NCBI GenBank assembly: GCA_022566895.1
Contig: JADFIA010000021.1
Coordinates: forward strand, 1-37,308
Source: Pseudomonadota bacterium
Lineage (GTDB): Bacteria; Pseudomonadota; Alphaproteobacteria; Sphingomonadales; SMXR01
Direction of reading: 5' to 3'
Length of the DNA stretch: 37,308 nucleotides
A model generated the notes under the pieces. That model had not been told where the DNA came from. It was given only the letters and a program-made list of their open reading frames with translations, and did not search any database. Of this stretch, positions 1 to 8,023 are shown in pieces. A program made the translations under genes and the position numbers. Positions within the stretch are counted from its first letter, which is position 1; every line of letters starts with the position of its first letter.

Positions 1-149
1 GCACCTTTTTTGCCGAGTCGGCAAAGCTTTTCCTGATCCTGCCGGCCGGCGTGGTTCTATTCGTCCTGTGGTGCACGGGGCTCTATATGTTCTTTCTGCC
101 CTATTACAAACGCCGCCAGCGGCGGCGCAAAAAGGGTGATTTCGCTTAG
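1..149 (+). CDS. C-terminal end of a membrane protein (partial)
   Basis: The reading frame starting at base 3 is open from the window edge to TAG at 147-149, giving 48 residues. It contains one hydrophobic stretch of about 20 residues (LFLILPAGVVLFVLWCTGLY), then FFLPYY and a very basic tail (KRRQRRRKKG). This is a last transmembrane helix followed by a positively charged cytoplasmic end. The arrangement resembles the final helix of PepSY-associated transmembrane proteins, but too little is visible to name the family. It runs convergently towards the Tad-like genes, with only about 20 bp between the two stop codons. Confidence 0.6.
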   Translation, partial: TFFAESAKLFLILPAGVVLFVLWCTGLYMFFLPYYKRRQRRRKKGDFA

Positions 150-169
150 GGTTCCGGTATCAGGCGGTC

Positions 170-610
170 CTAGTGAACCGTGACCGAGGCGCGGCCGCGG
201 ACCGGTATCGGATCGACGTTGGCAATCCGGGCCATGATCATGTCCATGGAATAGGTGATCACAACTTCCACCTCGGCCCCCGGCAAGGGCGATGGATCCC
301 AGGTCACGGCGACGTCGAGAACGCCCGGACCAACGCCAAAGGCGCGGCCGAGTGCGAAATTGGTGATATCCTGCGTCGTCGCGGGGTTTAGGCTCAGGGT
401 GCCGCGCACACTGGCGTAGCGCGCCGCGTCGGCGGCCGCCCCATTAAGGGTCATGATGGTATAGGCCGAGCGGCCAATATCAAATACAAACAGGGTGGCA
501 AAGATCAGTATGGGGAAGGTCAGGACAAATTCAATAAGTGCCGCACCGCGCTGATTGGCGGCCAGGGCGCTGTCCCTCCAAAGTTTTATGAAATTCCGCA
601 GCCAGTGCAT
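170..610 (-). CDS. TadE-like pilus assembly protein
   Basis: This is a 146-residue TadE-like pseudopilin-type protein of the Flp/Tad pilus family. The N-terminus is short and basic (residues 1-20), followed by the diagnostic RGAALIEF motif at about 21-28 and a hydrophobic helix to about 45. The remainder is a periplasmic domain beginning with the usual AADAARYASVRG stretch. In the family, the conserved Glu at position 5 of the processed helix and the hydrophobic helix are the prepilin-like features. The start is ATG at 610, preceded by GGGAG at 7 bp. It is the last gene of a three-gene minus-strand set and follows the second TadE-like gene by 13 bp, so co-transcription is likely. No TadA, TadB, TadC, RcpA or Flp pilin genes are present in the window. 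Confidence 0.85.
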   Translation of the reverse strand: MHWLRNFIKLWRDSALAANQRGAALIEFVLTFPILIFATLFVFDIGRSAYTIMTLNGAAADAARYASVRGTLSLNPATTQDITNFALGRAFGVGPGVLDVAVTWDPSPLPGAEVEVVITYSMDMIMARIANVDPIPVRGRASVTVH

Positions 611-623
611 CCGGCGTCTCCCG

Positions 624-1139
624 TCAGCGGGCCCGCACCAGGGCCCTGGCGCCCAAGGTTATGGTGTCCACTCCAAGCAGTCCGTTCAGTACATGGTAAA
701 TCTTGGTCGCCCTGACCTGCATATAGACGGCCGGGATGGATCCGTCGGCGCAGAAGCCAGTAGTGCAATCAACTTCGCCGTCGCCCGGGCAGTCGCAATA
801 ATTGTTCACGCTAACGTTCAGCTCGAAAGTGTCACCGACTTCGCGCTCGAAGATGGCGATAATCGCCTCTGGGTCGTTGGCGTCGGTTTGACCGAGCAAC
901 GAATAATGGGCCGCCGACTGGGTCGCCTTTTCGAGCTGCATTTGCTCGAATAAGATCAGCGCCAGCTCAAACGAGCCGATAATCATGACCGCGATTACCG
1001 ACATGACCAGCCCCATCTCGATGGCGATGCTGCCGCGCTTGTTGCCTCGCAGCCGCCGCGCCAATCGCCCGGCTCTTGACGCTTTGCGCTTTGTTGCCGA
1101 GCCGGCGACAGGGTCTTTCATGTCTTTATCTGGACTCAT
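624..1139 (-). CDS. TadE/TadG-like pilus-associated protein
   Basis: This 171-residue protein has a long basic N-terminus (about 35 residues rich in Lys and Arg) before the TadE-type motif RGSIAIEMGLVMSVIAVMIIGSFELALI. It therefore has one transmembrane helix at about 37-65 and a periplasmic C-terminal part. The middle carries four closely spaced cysteines (CDCPGDGEVDCTTGFC, about 116-131), a possible disulfide-bonded loop not seen in the shorter TadE neighbour. It lies between the TadG-like gene (11 bp upstream) and the TadE-like gene (13 bp downstream), in one apparent operon. The proposed ATG at 1139 has a modest GGGG ribosome-binding sequence 8 bp upstream. Confidence 0.78.
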   Translation of the reverse strand: MSPDKDMKDPVAGSATKRKASRAGRLARRLRGNKRGSIAIEMGLVMSVIAVMIIGSFELALILFEQMQLEKATQSAAHYSLLGQTDANDPEAIIAIFEREVGDTFELNVSVNNYCDCPGDGEVDCTTGFCADGSIPAVYMQVRATKIYHVLNGLLGVDTITLGARALVRAR

Positions 1140-1150
1140 TCGCGGAACCC

Positions 1151-2491
1151 CTATTCGAGTAGCTGAACCCGGACCAATAAGCGGTTAAAGGGCAGCACGA
1201 TCTGTTCCTCGCCGTCAACGATAACGATCTCGCCGATGTTCGTGGTGCCCACTATATCTATTGTATAGGCGATAATCGAGATATTAGAGCTATCGGTCTG
1301 ACTGCCGCCGGCGAACATCAGATCTGTTTCGGGAAAATAAAGAATTCCGTTAAGGTCCATGCTCGCACCACCGGCGAATTTATGGGTAATCTTTATCGGC
1401 GCGTCACGGGCCTCGAAAAACAGAATGCTCTCGTAAATCAGGCACTCTTCCCATGAAGCTCCTAGCGCATCACAGGAGGCTGCCGTCGGGCCCGAAAGCG
1501 AGACCGTGGCGCCGCCGAGTATATCCACCTGCTCGCTGGTCTTGTTGGGGTTGAGATAAAAGGTAACGCCGGCGCCAAATACATTGGATTGGGCACCCAG
1601 GGTGAAGGAGGCGTCAGCCAATATGTAAAGCCCCGGCTCGAAGGTCGCCAAACCCGACCCTGTTATAGATAAGGACTTGCAATAGACACCGGGTGAGAAG
1701 GTTACGGGTTGATCGCTGGTGTGGTTAATTCCGTCAGGATGATCACATTCCCCATAGCTCGGTTCCGGCAAGCCAAAAAGAGGGTCCGATTCCGGCGGCA
1801 CCTCAAGTGTCGCGTCCGGAGTGATACAATCGCCGTTCGAGCCTCCCGTAACCAGAACCGAGGTGGCATCCAGGCAACCAATGCCAATAACATTGAGGGC
1901 ATCTGAATCAGTCGAATTGACCCGCACTCCACAATCGACGTCCGCGTCCCCGGCCACCCTAAAGGCCGACCGGTCGTCAGGAGAGAGGGCCCAGATGCAA
2001 CCGTCGCCGGTCCCGGACCTGGCCACGGCCCGCGAGCGCACCAAAACCGGCTCCGTGCGAAAAAGGCTGGAGAAAAAGATCGGCGCCGAACGGGTCATGA
2101 TCACCTCGACCGTGCCGCCGACTCCGGTATAGGGGCCGGCGGTGGGTGGATCATTGATCAGGATCCCGTCCAGGCCGCCTGCCGCGTCGTAACCGTTGGC
2201 GATCGCCGCCGTCAGCGCAGCCTGGTTGGTATCGGCCTCATCCGGATCTACCTGGAAGCGCATCACCTCGAGCGCCCCGGCCACGGCCGAAGCGTCGGCG
2301 ATGATCTGGGTATCGCGCTTGGTGACCTGCCACAGGCCGACATCCACCGCGAGACCCATAAAGCCGATAAAGGCCGGCAGCAGAATGGCCACATAGACAT
2401 AGGTCGCGCCGCGCTCGCAGCGGGTCATATCCTTGGAGTTGGTGAATAATTTCAAAATCAGTTTGAGCATCGTATTTCTGCCTTTGATCAT
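1151..2491 (-). CDS. TadG-like pilus assembly protein
   Basis: This is a TadG-type protein of about 446 residues and the first gene of the pilus-associated set. A hydrophobic segment (GATYVYVAILLPAFIGFMGLAVDVGLW) follows a short basic N-terminus. Downstream lies the family's DADASAVAGAL-like stretch (here QIIADASAVAGALEV), where secreted TadG proteins begin their extracytoplasmic domain. The last 250 residues are Gly, Ser and Thr rich and low in charge, with several Cys and repeated short beta-strand-like segments, suggesting a beta-helix or adhesin-like fold (inferred). The frame is open to a TTG at 2539, but ATG codons at 2491 and 2470 each have a ribosome-binding-like GGCGGAAA or GGCAGAAA sequence 4-5 bp upstream. 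Either may be the start; 2491 is used here. Confidence 0.8.
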   Translation of the reverse strand: MIKGRNTMLKLILKLFTNSKDMTRCERGATYVYVAILLPAFIGFMGLAVDVGLWQVTKRDTQIIADASAVAGALEVMRFQVDPDEADTNQAALTAAIANGYDAAGGLDGILINDPPTAGPYTGVGGTVEVIMTRSAPIFFSSLFRTEPVLVRSRAVARSGTGDGCIWALSPDDRSAFRVAGDADVDCGVRVNSTDSDALNVIGIGCLDATSVLVTGGSNGDCITPDATLEVPPESDPLFGLPEPSYGECDHPDGINHTSDQPVTFSPGVYCKSLSITGSGLATFEPGLYILADASFTLGAQSNVFGAGVTFYLNPNKTSEQVDILGGATVSLSGPTAASCDALGASWEECLIYESILFFEARDAPIKITHKFAGGASMDLNGILYFPETDLMFAGGSQTDSSNISIIAYTIDIVGTTNIGEIVIVDGEEQIVLPFNRLLVRVQLLE

Positions 2492-2503
2492 CGTATTTCC
2501 GCC
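2462..2503 (-). repeat. 21-bp tandem duplication of a start-codon region
   Basis: Two adjacent 21-bp units (2483-2503 and 2462-2482, read on the minus strand) differ at two positions. Each contains a GGC[G/A]GAAA ribosome-binding-like sequence, then ATACG, an in-frame ATG and a [A/C]TCAAA codon start. The translation initiation signal of the TadG-like gene is thus present twice in frame, offering two nested starts seven codons apart. Confidence 0.75.
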
Positions 2504-2688
2504 CAATAAAACTTCGCGCCCACGTTTTACGCCGGCCAATAGTATACCCGGATTCGAGCGGCGCGCATACCTCGAAAGGGGTACGCGGCACCGCAGGGGT
2601 CCAAGAATAGCTGCAATTCCCCATCCAATACGAGCAGAATTTGGTTAAATTTGTCTTATCTTGCGCTGAGCACCGCTTTCGGGGCACC
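2492..2688. other. Intergenic region upstream of the Tad-like genes
   Basis: This 197-bp stretch separates the end of the cardiolipin synthase gene from the pilus genes, all read on the minus strand. A TATACT sequence (minus strand, 2543-2548) could be a -10 element for the TadG operon, but there is no convincing -35 hexamer at the right distance. No reading frame here looks protein-coding. Confidence 0.4.
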
Positions 2689-4146
2689 CTAGAGGTAGGG
2701 GCTGGTAAGCCAAGCGAGGCCGTTACGGGCCCGTTTCCAGGCCGGCAGGGTGATCATTTCATGGTGCGTGACGGCCTTGGCCGAGGCCAGTTTGGCCTGA
2801 AAGGCCTGATCCACGTCTGAAACGAGCTCGGGCGAGAAGCATTCGACGTTGAATTCGAAATTAAGGCGCAGACTGCGGGCATCCCAGTTCGACGAGCCGA
2901 AAAGCACATAGGAATCGTCGACCAGCATGATCTTGCTGTGATCAAAAGGCGGCGGCAGGTGATGGATGCGGCAGGCGGCTCTCAGCAGCTCCTTGTATTG
3001 AGCCCGCGAGCCCCATTCGACGATCCTGAGATTGTTCTTCTCCGGCAACAGAATATCCACGTCCACACCGCGCAGGGCGGCGTGGCTCAAGGCCGTAATA
3101 ATCACGCGGTCGGGCACGAAATAGGGGGTCTGAATGGCGATCCGGTGACGGGCCATGCCGATCGCCCCCAGGATCGTCCACACCAGCTTGTCCATGTCCT
3201 CGTCCGGTCCGTCCGGGATGCCGCGGGCTACCATATCTGCCGGGTCCTCGGGATAGTCGTCGGGGAACCAGGCCTCGCCCTCAAGCGTCTCGCCGGTCGC
3301 GAACGACCAGTCCTCGGCGAAGACCTCCATCATATGGGCTACCACCGGCCCTTCGAGCCGGAAGTGCCAGTCCTTGACCTGCTCCTCGTCGGGTCCCCTG
3401 CCGAGATAACTTTGCCTTAGGTTCATACCGCCGGCGAAACCGCCGTGGCCGTCGATGACCAGAATCTTACGATGGTTTCTCAGATTCAGATAGGGCATCC
3501 GCCAGGGCACCAGTTGGCGATTGAACTGGGCCGCGCGTACGCCCCGCCGCACCAGGACCGTGGTGGCGGAGGGCCGGTGATAAAGTGAGCCGACTCCGTC
3601 CAGAAGCACCCGCACCTCGACGCCGCGCTCAACCGCTTCGCTCAAGGCATCGACGAAGGCGCCGTCAGCGGTTGCCGCCTCGAAAATATAGCTGGCCAGG
3701 GCAATCGAGCGCTGGGCGCCGCGCAGAGCCGCCAGCATGGCGTCGTAGGCGCCGTCGCCGGTGGTGTAATGATCGATCCGATTGCCGCCGGTGATCGGAA
3801 AATTTCCGAGCCTGGAAAGCATCCTGGCCTGGGCCGCCATGTCGCGGGTCGCCTTCTTGAACAGGGTGGGCAGGAAAGGTCCGACCAGCTGTCCGACCTC
3901 GCTGCGCCCGGGCGACGACAGCTGCTGGCGCAGACGCTTGCGGATAGCCTTGCGTTTGATCCGGTTGATACCGAACATGAGATACAAAACGGTGCCCACA
4001 AAGGGCACCAGCCACACCAGGCCGGTCCAGCCTATGGCCGCCCTGACCTCGTGTTTGGTCGAAATAATATGCACCGAGGCCAGCGCCGGAATGACGACGG
4101 CCGCAATGGCAAACACAAAGCCGCTGAGTTCCTCAAGAAGCGGCAA
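2689..4146 (-). CDS. cls: Cardiolipin synthase (phospholipase D family)
   Basis: The product joins two phosphatidylglycerol molecules, or phosphatidylglycerol and phosphatidylethanolamine, to make cardiolipin at the inner membrane. Two N-terminal transmembrane segments (about residues 9-30 and 40-60) precede a cytosolic domain with two HKD catalytic motifs. The first is NHRKILVIDGHGGFAGGMN (His about 225) and the second is FDHSKIMLVDDSYVLFGSSNWD (His about 403). The frame is open to a TTG at 4203, but a TTG at 4146 has GGAGGGAG 8 bp upstream and gives 485 residues, close to the 486 of E. coli ClsA. That start is used here. The gene stands alone between the Tad-like set and a metallo-hydrolase gene. 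ClsA-type cardiolipin synthase is the best match; narrower substrate use cannot be read from the sequence. Confidence 0.9.
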   Translation of the reverse strand: MPLLEELSGFVFAIAAVVIPALASVHIISTKHEVRAAIGWTGLVWLVPFVGTVLYLMFGINRIKRKAIRKRLRQQLSSPGRSEVGQLVGPFLPTLFKKATRDMAAQARMLSRLGNFPITGGNRIDHYTTGDGAYDAMLAALRGAQRSIALASYIFEAATADGAFVDALSEAVERGVEVRVLLDGVGSLYHRPSATTVLVRRGVRAAQFNRQLVPWRMPYLNLRNHRKILVIDGHGGFAGGMNLRQSYLGRGPDEEQVKDWHFRLEGPVVAHMMEVFAEDWSFATGETLEGEAWFPDDYPEDPADMVARGIPDGPDEDMDKLVWTILGAIGMARHRIAIQTPYFVPDRVIITALSHAALRGVDVDILLPEKNNLRIVEWGSRAQYKELLRAACRIHHLPPPFDHSKIMLVDDSYVLFGSSNWDARSLRLNFEFNVECFSPELVSDVDQAFQAKLASAKAVTHHEMITLPAWKRARNGLAWLTSPYL

Positions 4147-4273
4147 CGGCCGATCTCCCTCCAGATGCACCAGACCCCAGTATGGACGGCCCCGGCCCGC
4201 CAATTCAAGCGGTCAGTTTCCTCGCTTCGACACCTCAGCGTAGGTCTGATGGCAGGCCTGGCCCGCGAATTTC

Positions 4274-5134
4274 TTAGAACTGATTGATCGGCAGCTTCAG
4301 ATAGGAAACGCCGTTGTCCTCGGGCAGCGGCAAGGCCCCGGCTCGCATATTGACCTGAACCGAAGGCAAGAGCAGCCGCGGCATATCCAGCGTGGCGTCG
4401 CGGGCCCGCCGCATATCAACAAAGTCCTCCTCGCTGCTGCCGGCCTTGACGTGAATGTTGTCCTGAATCTGCTCGGCGACCGTGGTCTGCCAGGCGATCT
4501 CGCGGCCACCCGGTCCGTAATCGTGACCGACCAGGATCCGGGTCTCGGGCGGCAGGGCAAGGATGCGGCCGATCGACTGGAACAGCGTACGGGCACAGCC
4601 GCCCGGAAAATCACAGCGGGCCGAGCCCATGTCGGGCATAAAAATTGCGTCACCGACAAAAGCGGCGCCGTCCACCAGGTAGGTCACGCAGGCCGGCGTA
4701 TGACCCGGCGTCTGCATGACCGTGATCTCTTGGTCACCGAGCGGCAGTCGGTCGTCATCGCCCAGCAGAATGTCGAACTGGCTGCCGTCGGTTTTGAAGT
4801 CGTGGCCGGCATTCATGACCGCGCCAAAGGATTCCTGAACTTTCGAGACTTCAGCCCCGATGCCTATCTGGCCGCCCAGCCGTTCCTTCAAGTATTGGGC
4901 CGCGGTCAAGTGATCCGCGTGCAAATGGGTTTCGAGAATATAGACCACCTCGAGGTCGCGGTTCTCGATGTGATCGGCGAGCGCCTTGGCCGAGGCTGTC
5001 TCGACGCGCCCCGAGGCCGGATCGAAATCGAGGACCGAATCGATAATCGCCGCTTGCTTGCTTTTCGGCTCGCTGAGGAGATAGGTAATGGTGTTGGTGG
5101 CGGCGTGAAAAAACGATTCGACTTCGACGCCCAT
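4274..5134 (-). CDS. MBL-fold hydrolase, persulfide-dioxygenase/BLH-like
   Basis: This 286-residue metallo-beta-lactamase-fold protein carries the motif THLHADHLTAAQYLK (His70, His72, Asp74, His75). Further metal-binding segments are TPGHTPACV, GDAIFMPDMGSARCDFPGG and VGHDYGPGGREIAWQTTVAEQ. The GD-x-FMPD-x-G-x-ARCDFPGG block and the GHDY-x(5)-R-x-x-AW-x-TTVAEQ block are typical of ETHE1/persulfide dioxygenases and the related beta-lactamase-hydrolase-like (BLH/Blh) proteins, which oxidise glutathione persulfide in sulfide detoxification. No rhodanese domain, BigR-type regulator or sulfite exporter is encoded next to it. A strong GGAGG lies upstream of ATG 5134, and the gene follows the sulfotransferase gene by 21 bp, so the two may be co-transcribed. 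Confidence 0.82.
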   Translation of the reverse strand: MGVEVESFFHAATNTITYLLSEPKSKQAAIIDSVLDFDPASGRVETASAKALADHIENRDLEVVYILETHLHADHLTAAQYLKERLGGQIGIGAEVSKVQESFGAVMNAGHDFKTDGSQFDILLGDDDRLPLGDQEITVMQTPGHTPACVTYLVDGAAFVGDAIFMPDMGSARCDFPGGCARTLFQSIGRILALPPETRILVGHDYGPGGREIAWQTTVAEQIQDNIHVKAGSSEEDFVDMRRARDATLDMPRLLLPSVQVNMRAGALPLPEDNGVSYLKLPINQF

Positions 5135-5155
5135 CTCCTCAGCCTCCTCCGGTGT

Positions 5156-6232
5156 TCAGACCGCCTCCGCGACTTGGTAGCCCATGGATTCGAGATCCAG
5201 CCCGGTCAATTCCTGGGTGCGTCGGTTACTTTGCGCAAAGTAACCGGAGAACTCCCGATCAACAAAGTCTTGCCATCGCCGGCGGTAGCGCCGGTTTATG
5301 CCCTCGGGTGTCAATCGGCCCGCCGTCTCGATCAGGGGCAAGAGAATCGCCGCGCCGAGCCATGACGCGTAGGGGCTGCACTGATTCACGGTGTCGCGTC
5401 TTATGACCAAGTTAAAGCGGCTGCGAAGCAGCACCTTGACCGGCGGCGCTGCCTTGTTCCTTTTCTTGCGAATGGGAAGGCTTTCAGGCATTTCGAAGCC
5501 GCCGAATTTGACGATCTCGGTCAGGAACTTTGACGGCTCGTCGCGAAACCACTCGAAAGGCAGAACCTTGACGCGCTTGGTTCCAAACAACCCTTGATAA
5601 TATTCGATGAGGGCGTCGTAGGAAAAATGATCGCGGTGAAAAAGCGGCACATGGCCGTCGGCTCGCGGCCGCAAGTAATTTTTCAACGAGCCGGTGCCCC
5701 CCTTCTTCACATATTGGTACCAGCACGAAAGGATGGCGCCTTCCTGCTGACGGATGACCATCAGAATGCGCGCCTTGGGAAAAACCGCTTTTAATCGGTC
5801 GGCGATGTCCTTGCAGTCAAAGCCACCTGAATGGGGGTGCCCCGAAAGACGCTCGAGCGAAAACACCGGCACCTCCCCCTTCTTCGTCTGGAGAATCTTT
5901 GGATGATAGTGGCTGCGATAGGCGGAAGCCGAGAACCGCAGCGGGTGGAGGTTGTGAAATGGCAGATCCATTTTGATCCGGCTAAGCCCCAAATCATGGC
6001 GCGAGAAGAAATGACGCTGCAACCAGGTCGATGCGGTCTTATGGTATCCGATATGAATGAGCGGCGAGATCAGGTCAGCCGAGACGGCGTCACCTGGAGT
6101 GCCGTGCTGGACCGGCTCAATACCGGTTTCATCAGTCCCCTTGTCGCTTGCAGGTGACAGATATGCCTTTTGCTTCTGCACAGTCGGAATGCACCCTCCT
6201 ACGTCCCGAGACCCCGGCTCAGCAATTTTCAT
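5156..6232 (-). CDS. Sulfotransferase-family protein
   Basis: This is a 358-residue PAPS-dependent sulfotransferase-like protein. The N-terminal 55 residues look disordered. They are followed by the phosphosulfate-binding loop IHIGYHKTASTWLQRHFF (about 59-76) and a second conserved segment, ARILMVIRQQEGAILSCWYQYV, which matches the 3'-phosphate-binding Arg/Ser region. The C-terminal FAQSNRRTQELTGLDLESMGY is also usual for bacterial sulfotransferase-domain proteins. The acceptor is unknown; such enzymes commonly modify surface glycans, lipids or Nod-factor-like molecules. The start is ATG 6232 with AAAGG just upstream. The 3' end of the gene contains a perfect 24-bp palindrome, listed separately. 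Confidence 0.78.
   Translation of the reverse strand: MKIAEPGSRDVGGCIPTVQKQKAYLSPASDKGTDETGIEPVQHGTPGDAVSADLISPLIHIGYHKTASTWLQRHFFSRHDLGLSRIKMDLPFHNLHPLRFSASAYRSHYHPKILQTKKGEVPVFSLERLSGHPHSGGFDCKDIADRLKAVFPKARILMVIRQQEGAILSCWYQYVKKGGTGSLKNYLRPRADGHVPLFHRDHFSYDALIEYYQGLFGTKRVKVLPFEWFRDEPSKFLTEIVKFGGFEMPESLPIRKKRNKAAPPVKVLLRSRFNLVIRRDTVNQCSPYASWLGAAILLPLIETAGRLTPEGINRRYRRRWQDFVDREFSGYFAQSNRRTQELTGLDLESMGYQVAEAV
5223..5246. repeat. 24-bp perfect palindrome inside the sulfotransferase gene
   Basis: The half-site is CGGTTACTTTGC followed directly by its reverse complement, with no mismatch and no loop. It lies inside codons for the conserved SGYFAQSNRR segment near the C-terminus. It could be a chance result of coding constraint or a regulatory site for the metallo-hydrolase gene that starts about 90 bp downstream on the same strand. 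Confidence 0.7.
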
Positions 6233-6318
6233 GGCCTTTCGACCACCTGGGTATCGGAAAAACTAGCAGATCGGGGCGCCAATAGGCAATTATCTCGTGA
6301 CAGCCCCAGCAGGCGCCA

Positions 6319-6951
6319 TTAAGGCGGCGGTGCGTTTTTGTAATAGTGCCAGATGAAGATGGCCGCTGCGGTACGGTACGGCCGCCATGGCTCGGCGATG
6401 GCATCCATTTCCTTCTGGCCCGGCCGCGCCTCGAGCCCTTTCAACCGCCGGACGCCTTCCTGGACCGCCAGATCGTCGGCCGGCCAGATGTCGGGACGGC
6501 CGAGCGAGGCGATCAAATACATCTCCGCCGACCAGCGGCCGAAACCCTTAAGCGCCGTCAGCGCCGCCATGACCTCTTGGTCGGTCATTGTCTCCAACCG
6601 CTCTAGAACCAGCCTGCCGCTTTGTACGGCCTCCGAGAGTCCGCGGCCATAGGCCAGCTTCTGGCGCGAAAAACCAACCGCGCGGATGGCCTCGTCCTCG
6701 AGCCGCATAAAGGTCTCAGGCGCCAGTTCGGGTGCGCAGGCATCATGCAAGCGGCCGATGATGGTTGCCGCCGCCCGGGTCGAGAGTTGCTGAGCAGCAA
6801 GGATATGCATCAGGGTCTGAAAGCCCTTGGGGTTGCGGTGTTCTTCCGGGTAGCCGATGAGCTTTAGGGCCTTCGCCATATCGCCGTCGCGGGCCGATAG
6901 TTTGTCGAGGGCTGATTTGAGGTGCCGTTTTGTAAGCTTGAATGCGGCCAT
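6319..6951 (-). CDS. DNA-3-methyladenine glycosylase II (AlkA-like)
   Basis: This 210-residue HhH-GPD base-excision-repair glycosylase removes alkylated purines such as 3-methyladenine from DNA. The helix-hairpin-helix is TALKGFGRWSAEMYLIASLGRPDIWPADD (about 132-160). The final Asp (about 160) aligns with the AlkA catalytic Asp238 context (LPDD). The lead-in helix FQTLMHILAAQQLSTRAAATIIGRL is also typical. It is shorter than E. coli AlkA (282 residues) because it lacks the N-terminal beta domain, as in many alphaproteobacterial versions. ATG 6951 is preferred over the ATG six codons upstream because it has AGGGA 7 bp upstream. The gene is isolated on the minus strand between the sulfotransferase and MipA-like genes. 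Confidence 0.88.
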   Translation of the reverse strand: MAAFKLTKRHLKSALDKLSARDGDMAKALKLIGYPEEHRNPKGFQTLMHILAAQQLSTRAAATIIGRLHDACAPELAPETFMRLEDEAIRAVGFSRQKLAYGRGLSEAVQSGRLVLERLETMTDQEVMAALTALKGFGRWSAEMYLIASLGRPDIWPADDLAVQEGVRRLKGLEARPGQKEMDAIAEPWRPYRTAAAIFIWHYYKNAPPP

Positions 6952-7009
6952 ACCAATTCCCTGCCGCATCTTTGACCGTTTGAGCGGCTGGCATCAAGTG
7001 CCGGCAGCA

Positions 7010-7924
7010 TCAGAAGGTATAGCGCAAGCCGACACCCCCGAGCGCCTGGGTCGGGCTGCCGACATCGCGCACAAGCGGGCTGTCGGCGGAATCATCAACC
7101 AGGCGAAAGACCGCGATCAGACCTTCGAGGCGCCATCTCTCGCTCAATTTATAACGGCTCAAAAAACTGACTCCGACCGACGACAGGCCGCTTTCGGCGT
7201 CAAAGGCGCGGTGGCCGGTGCTCAGCGACTGGGCGGCGGTAATCCCGAAATTGGTCTGAATGTTCTTTTGCGAGCCCCATTTGGCGCGCACCGCTGCCCC
7301 CAGGGCAAACCTTTCCGTCGCGTAAATTCCTTGAGCCACGGTGATCTGGACGGTCAGACCTTGGCCGGCGCCCAAGGCCTTGCGCAGGTCGGCGTTGGCC
7401 ACCAGCGAGGCCTTGCGATATTCGACGAAGACGCCAACATCGACCGTATCGGAGATATTCTCGAGGCCGTCGAGAGCCGGATTGCGGCCGGCATCGCGGC
7501 CGAATCTGTAGTTTAAAAGCGGGCCGGCATAAAAGCCGCCCTTGCGAATGACATTGTATCGAAATTTGCTCCCCTGGAAGGCCCAGATATTCTTATAGCG
7601 AATGTCGATGAGCGGCACGATCCGATATCGGTAATCGTCGGATCCTGTGTAGTCCGGGGTCAGCCCGATCCCGATACCGAGACGTATTGAAAGGTCTTCA
7701 ACCTCGATATCGTCCGGCCAGATATAGTCGAAACCGGCCTGGATCGCCTCGATGGTATCGTCGAAGGTGTCGAAGATGCCGGCCCTGGCGCTGGGCGCCG
7801 GCAGGCCAATCGCCGCCGCTGCAAGCAGGCAAACCCCCAAGCTGCGGCAAACCGCCTTGATCCAGTAATTAGCTGTCGTACCCATAGCTGCAGTGTCGCT
7901 GCGCATCGTTAATAATCGGTTCAC
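7010..7924 (-). CDS. MipA/OmpV family outer-membrane protein
   Basis: This is an outer-membrane beta-barrel of the MipA/OmpV family, about 304 residues. A signal peptide ends in LAAAAIGLPAPSARA (about residue 48). The mature part starts with a short acidic region and then LSIRLGIGIGLTPDYTGSDDYRYRIVPLIDIRYKN, the family signature. The amphipathic strands alternate and the chain ends in the outer-membrane terminal motif GGVGLRYTF with C-terminal Phe. In the family, MipA acts as a scaffold between murein transglycosylases and synthases, while others work as osmotic-stress porins; the role here cannot be assigned. The frame begins at GTG 7924, but ATG codons at 7906 and 7885 are also possible, and none has a clear ribosome-binding site. 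Confidence 0.85.
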   Translation of the reverse strand: MNRLLTMRSDTAAMGTTANYWIKAVCRSLGVCLLAAAAIGLPAPSARAGIFDTFDDTIEAIQAGFDYIWPDDIEVEDLSIRLGIGIGLTPDYTGSDDYRYRIVPLIDIRYKNIWAFQGSKFRYNVIRKGGFYAGPLLNYRFGRDAGRNPALDGLENISDTVDVGVFVEYRKASLVANADLRKALGAGQGLTVQITVAQGIYATERFALGAAVRAKWGSQKNIQTNFGITAAQSLSTGHRAFDAESGLSSVGVSFLSRYKLSERWRLEGLIAVFRLVDDSADSPLVRDVGSPTQALGGVGLRYTF

Positions 7925-8023
7925 AATAGATAAAATTTTCTACAGTTTCCTTACTCTCATTGCAGTCTGTCGGCCAATCAGGGCAAAAATGCGGCTATCC
8001 TTGTGGTCGGCAGTCCGGCTGGG

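Noticed and set aside
2238-2687. 149-codon minus-strand frame covering the gap before the Tad-like genes
   Set aside because: Most of it is a shifted copy of the TadG-like frame, and the unique part has no protein-like pattern.
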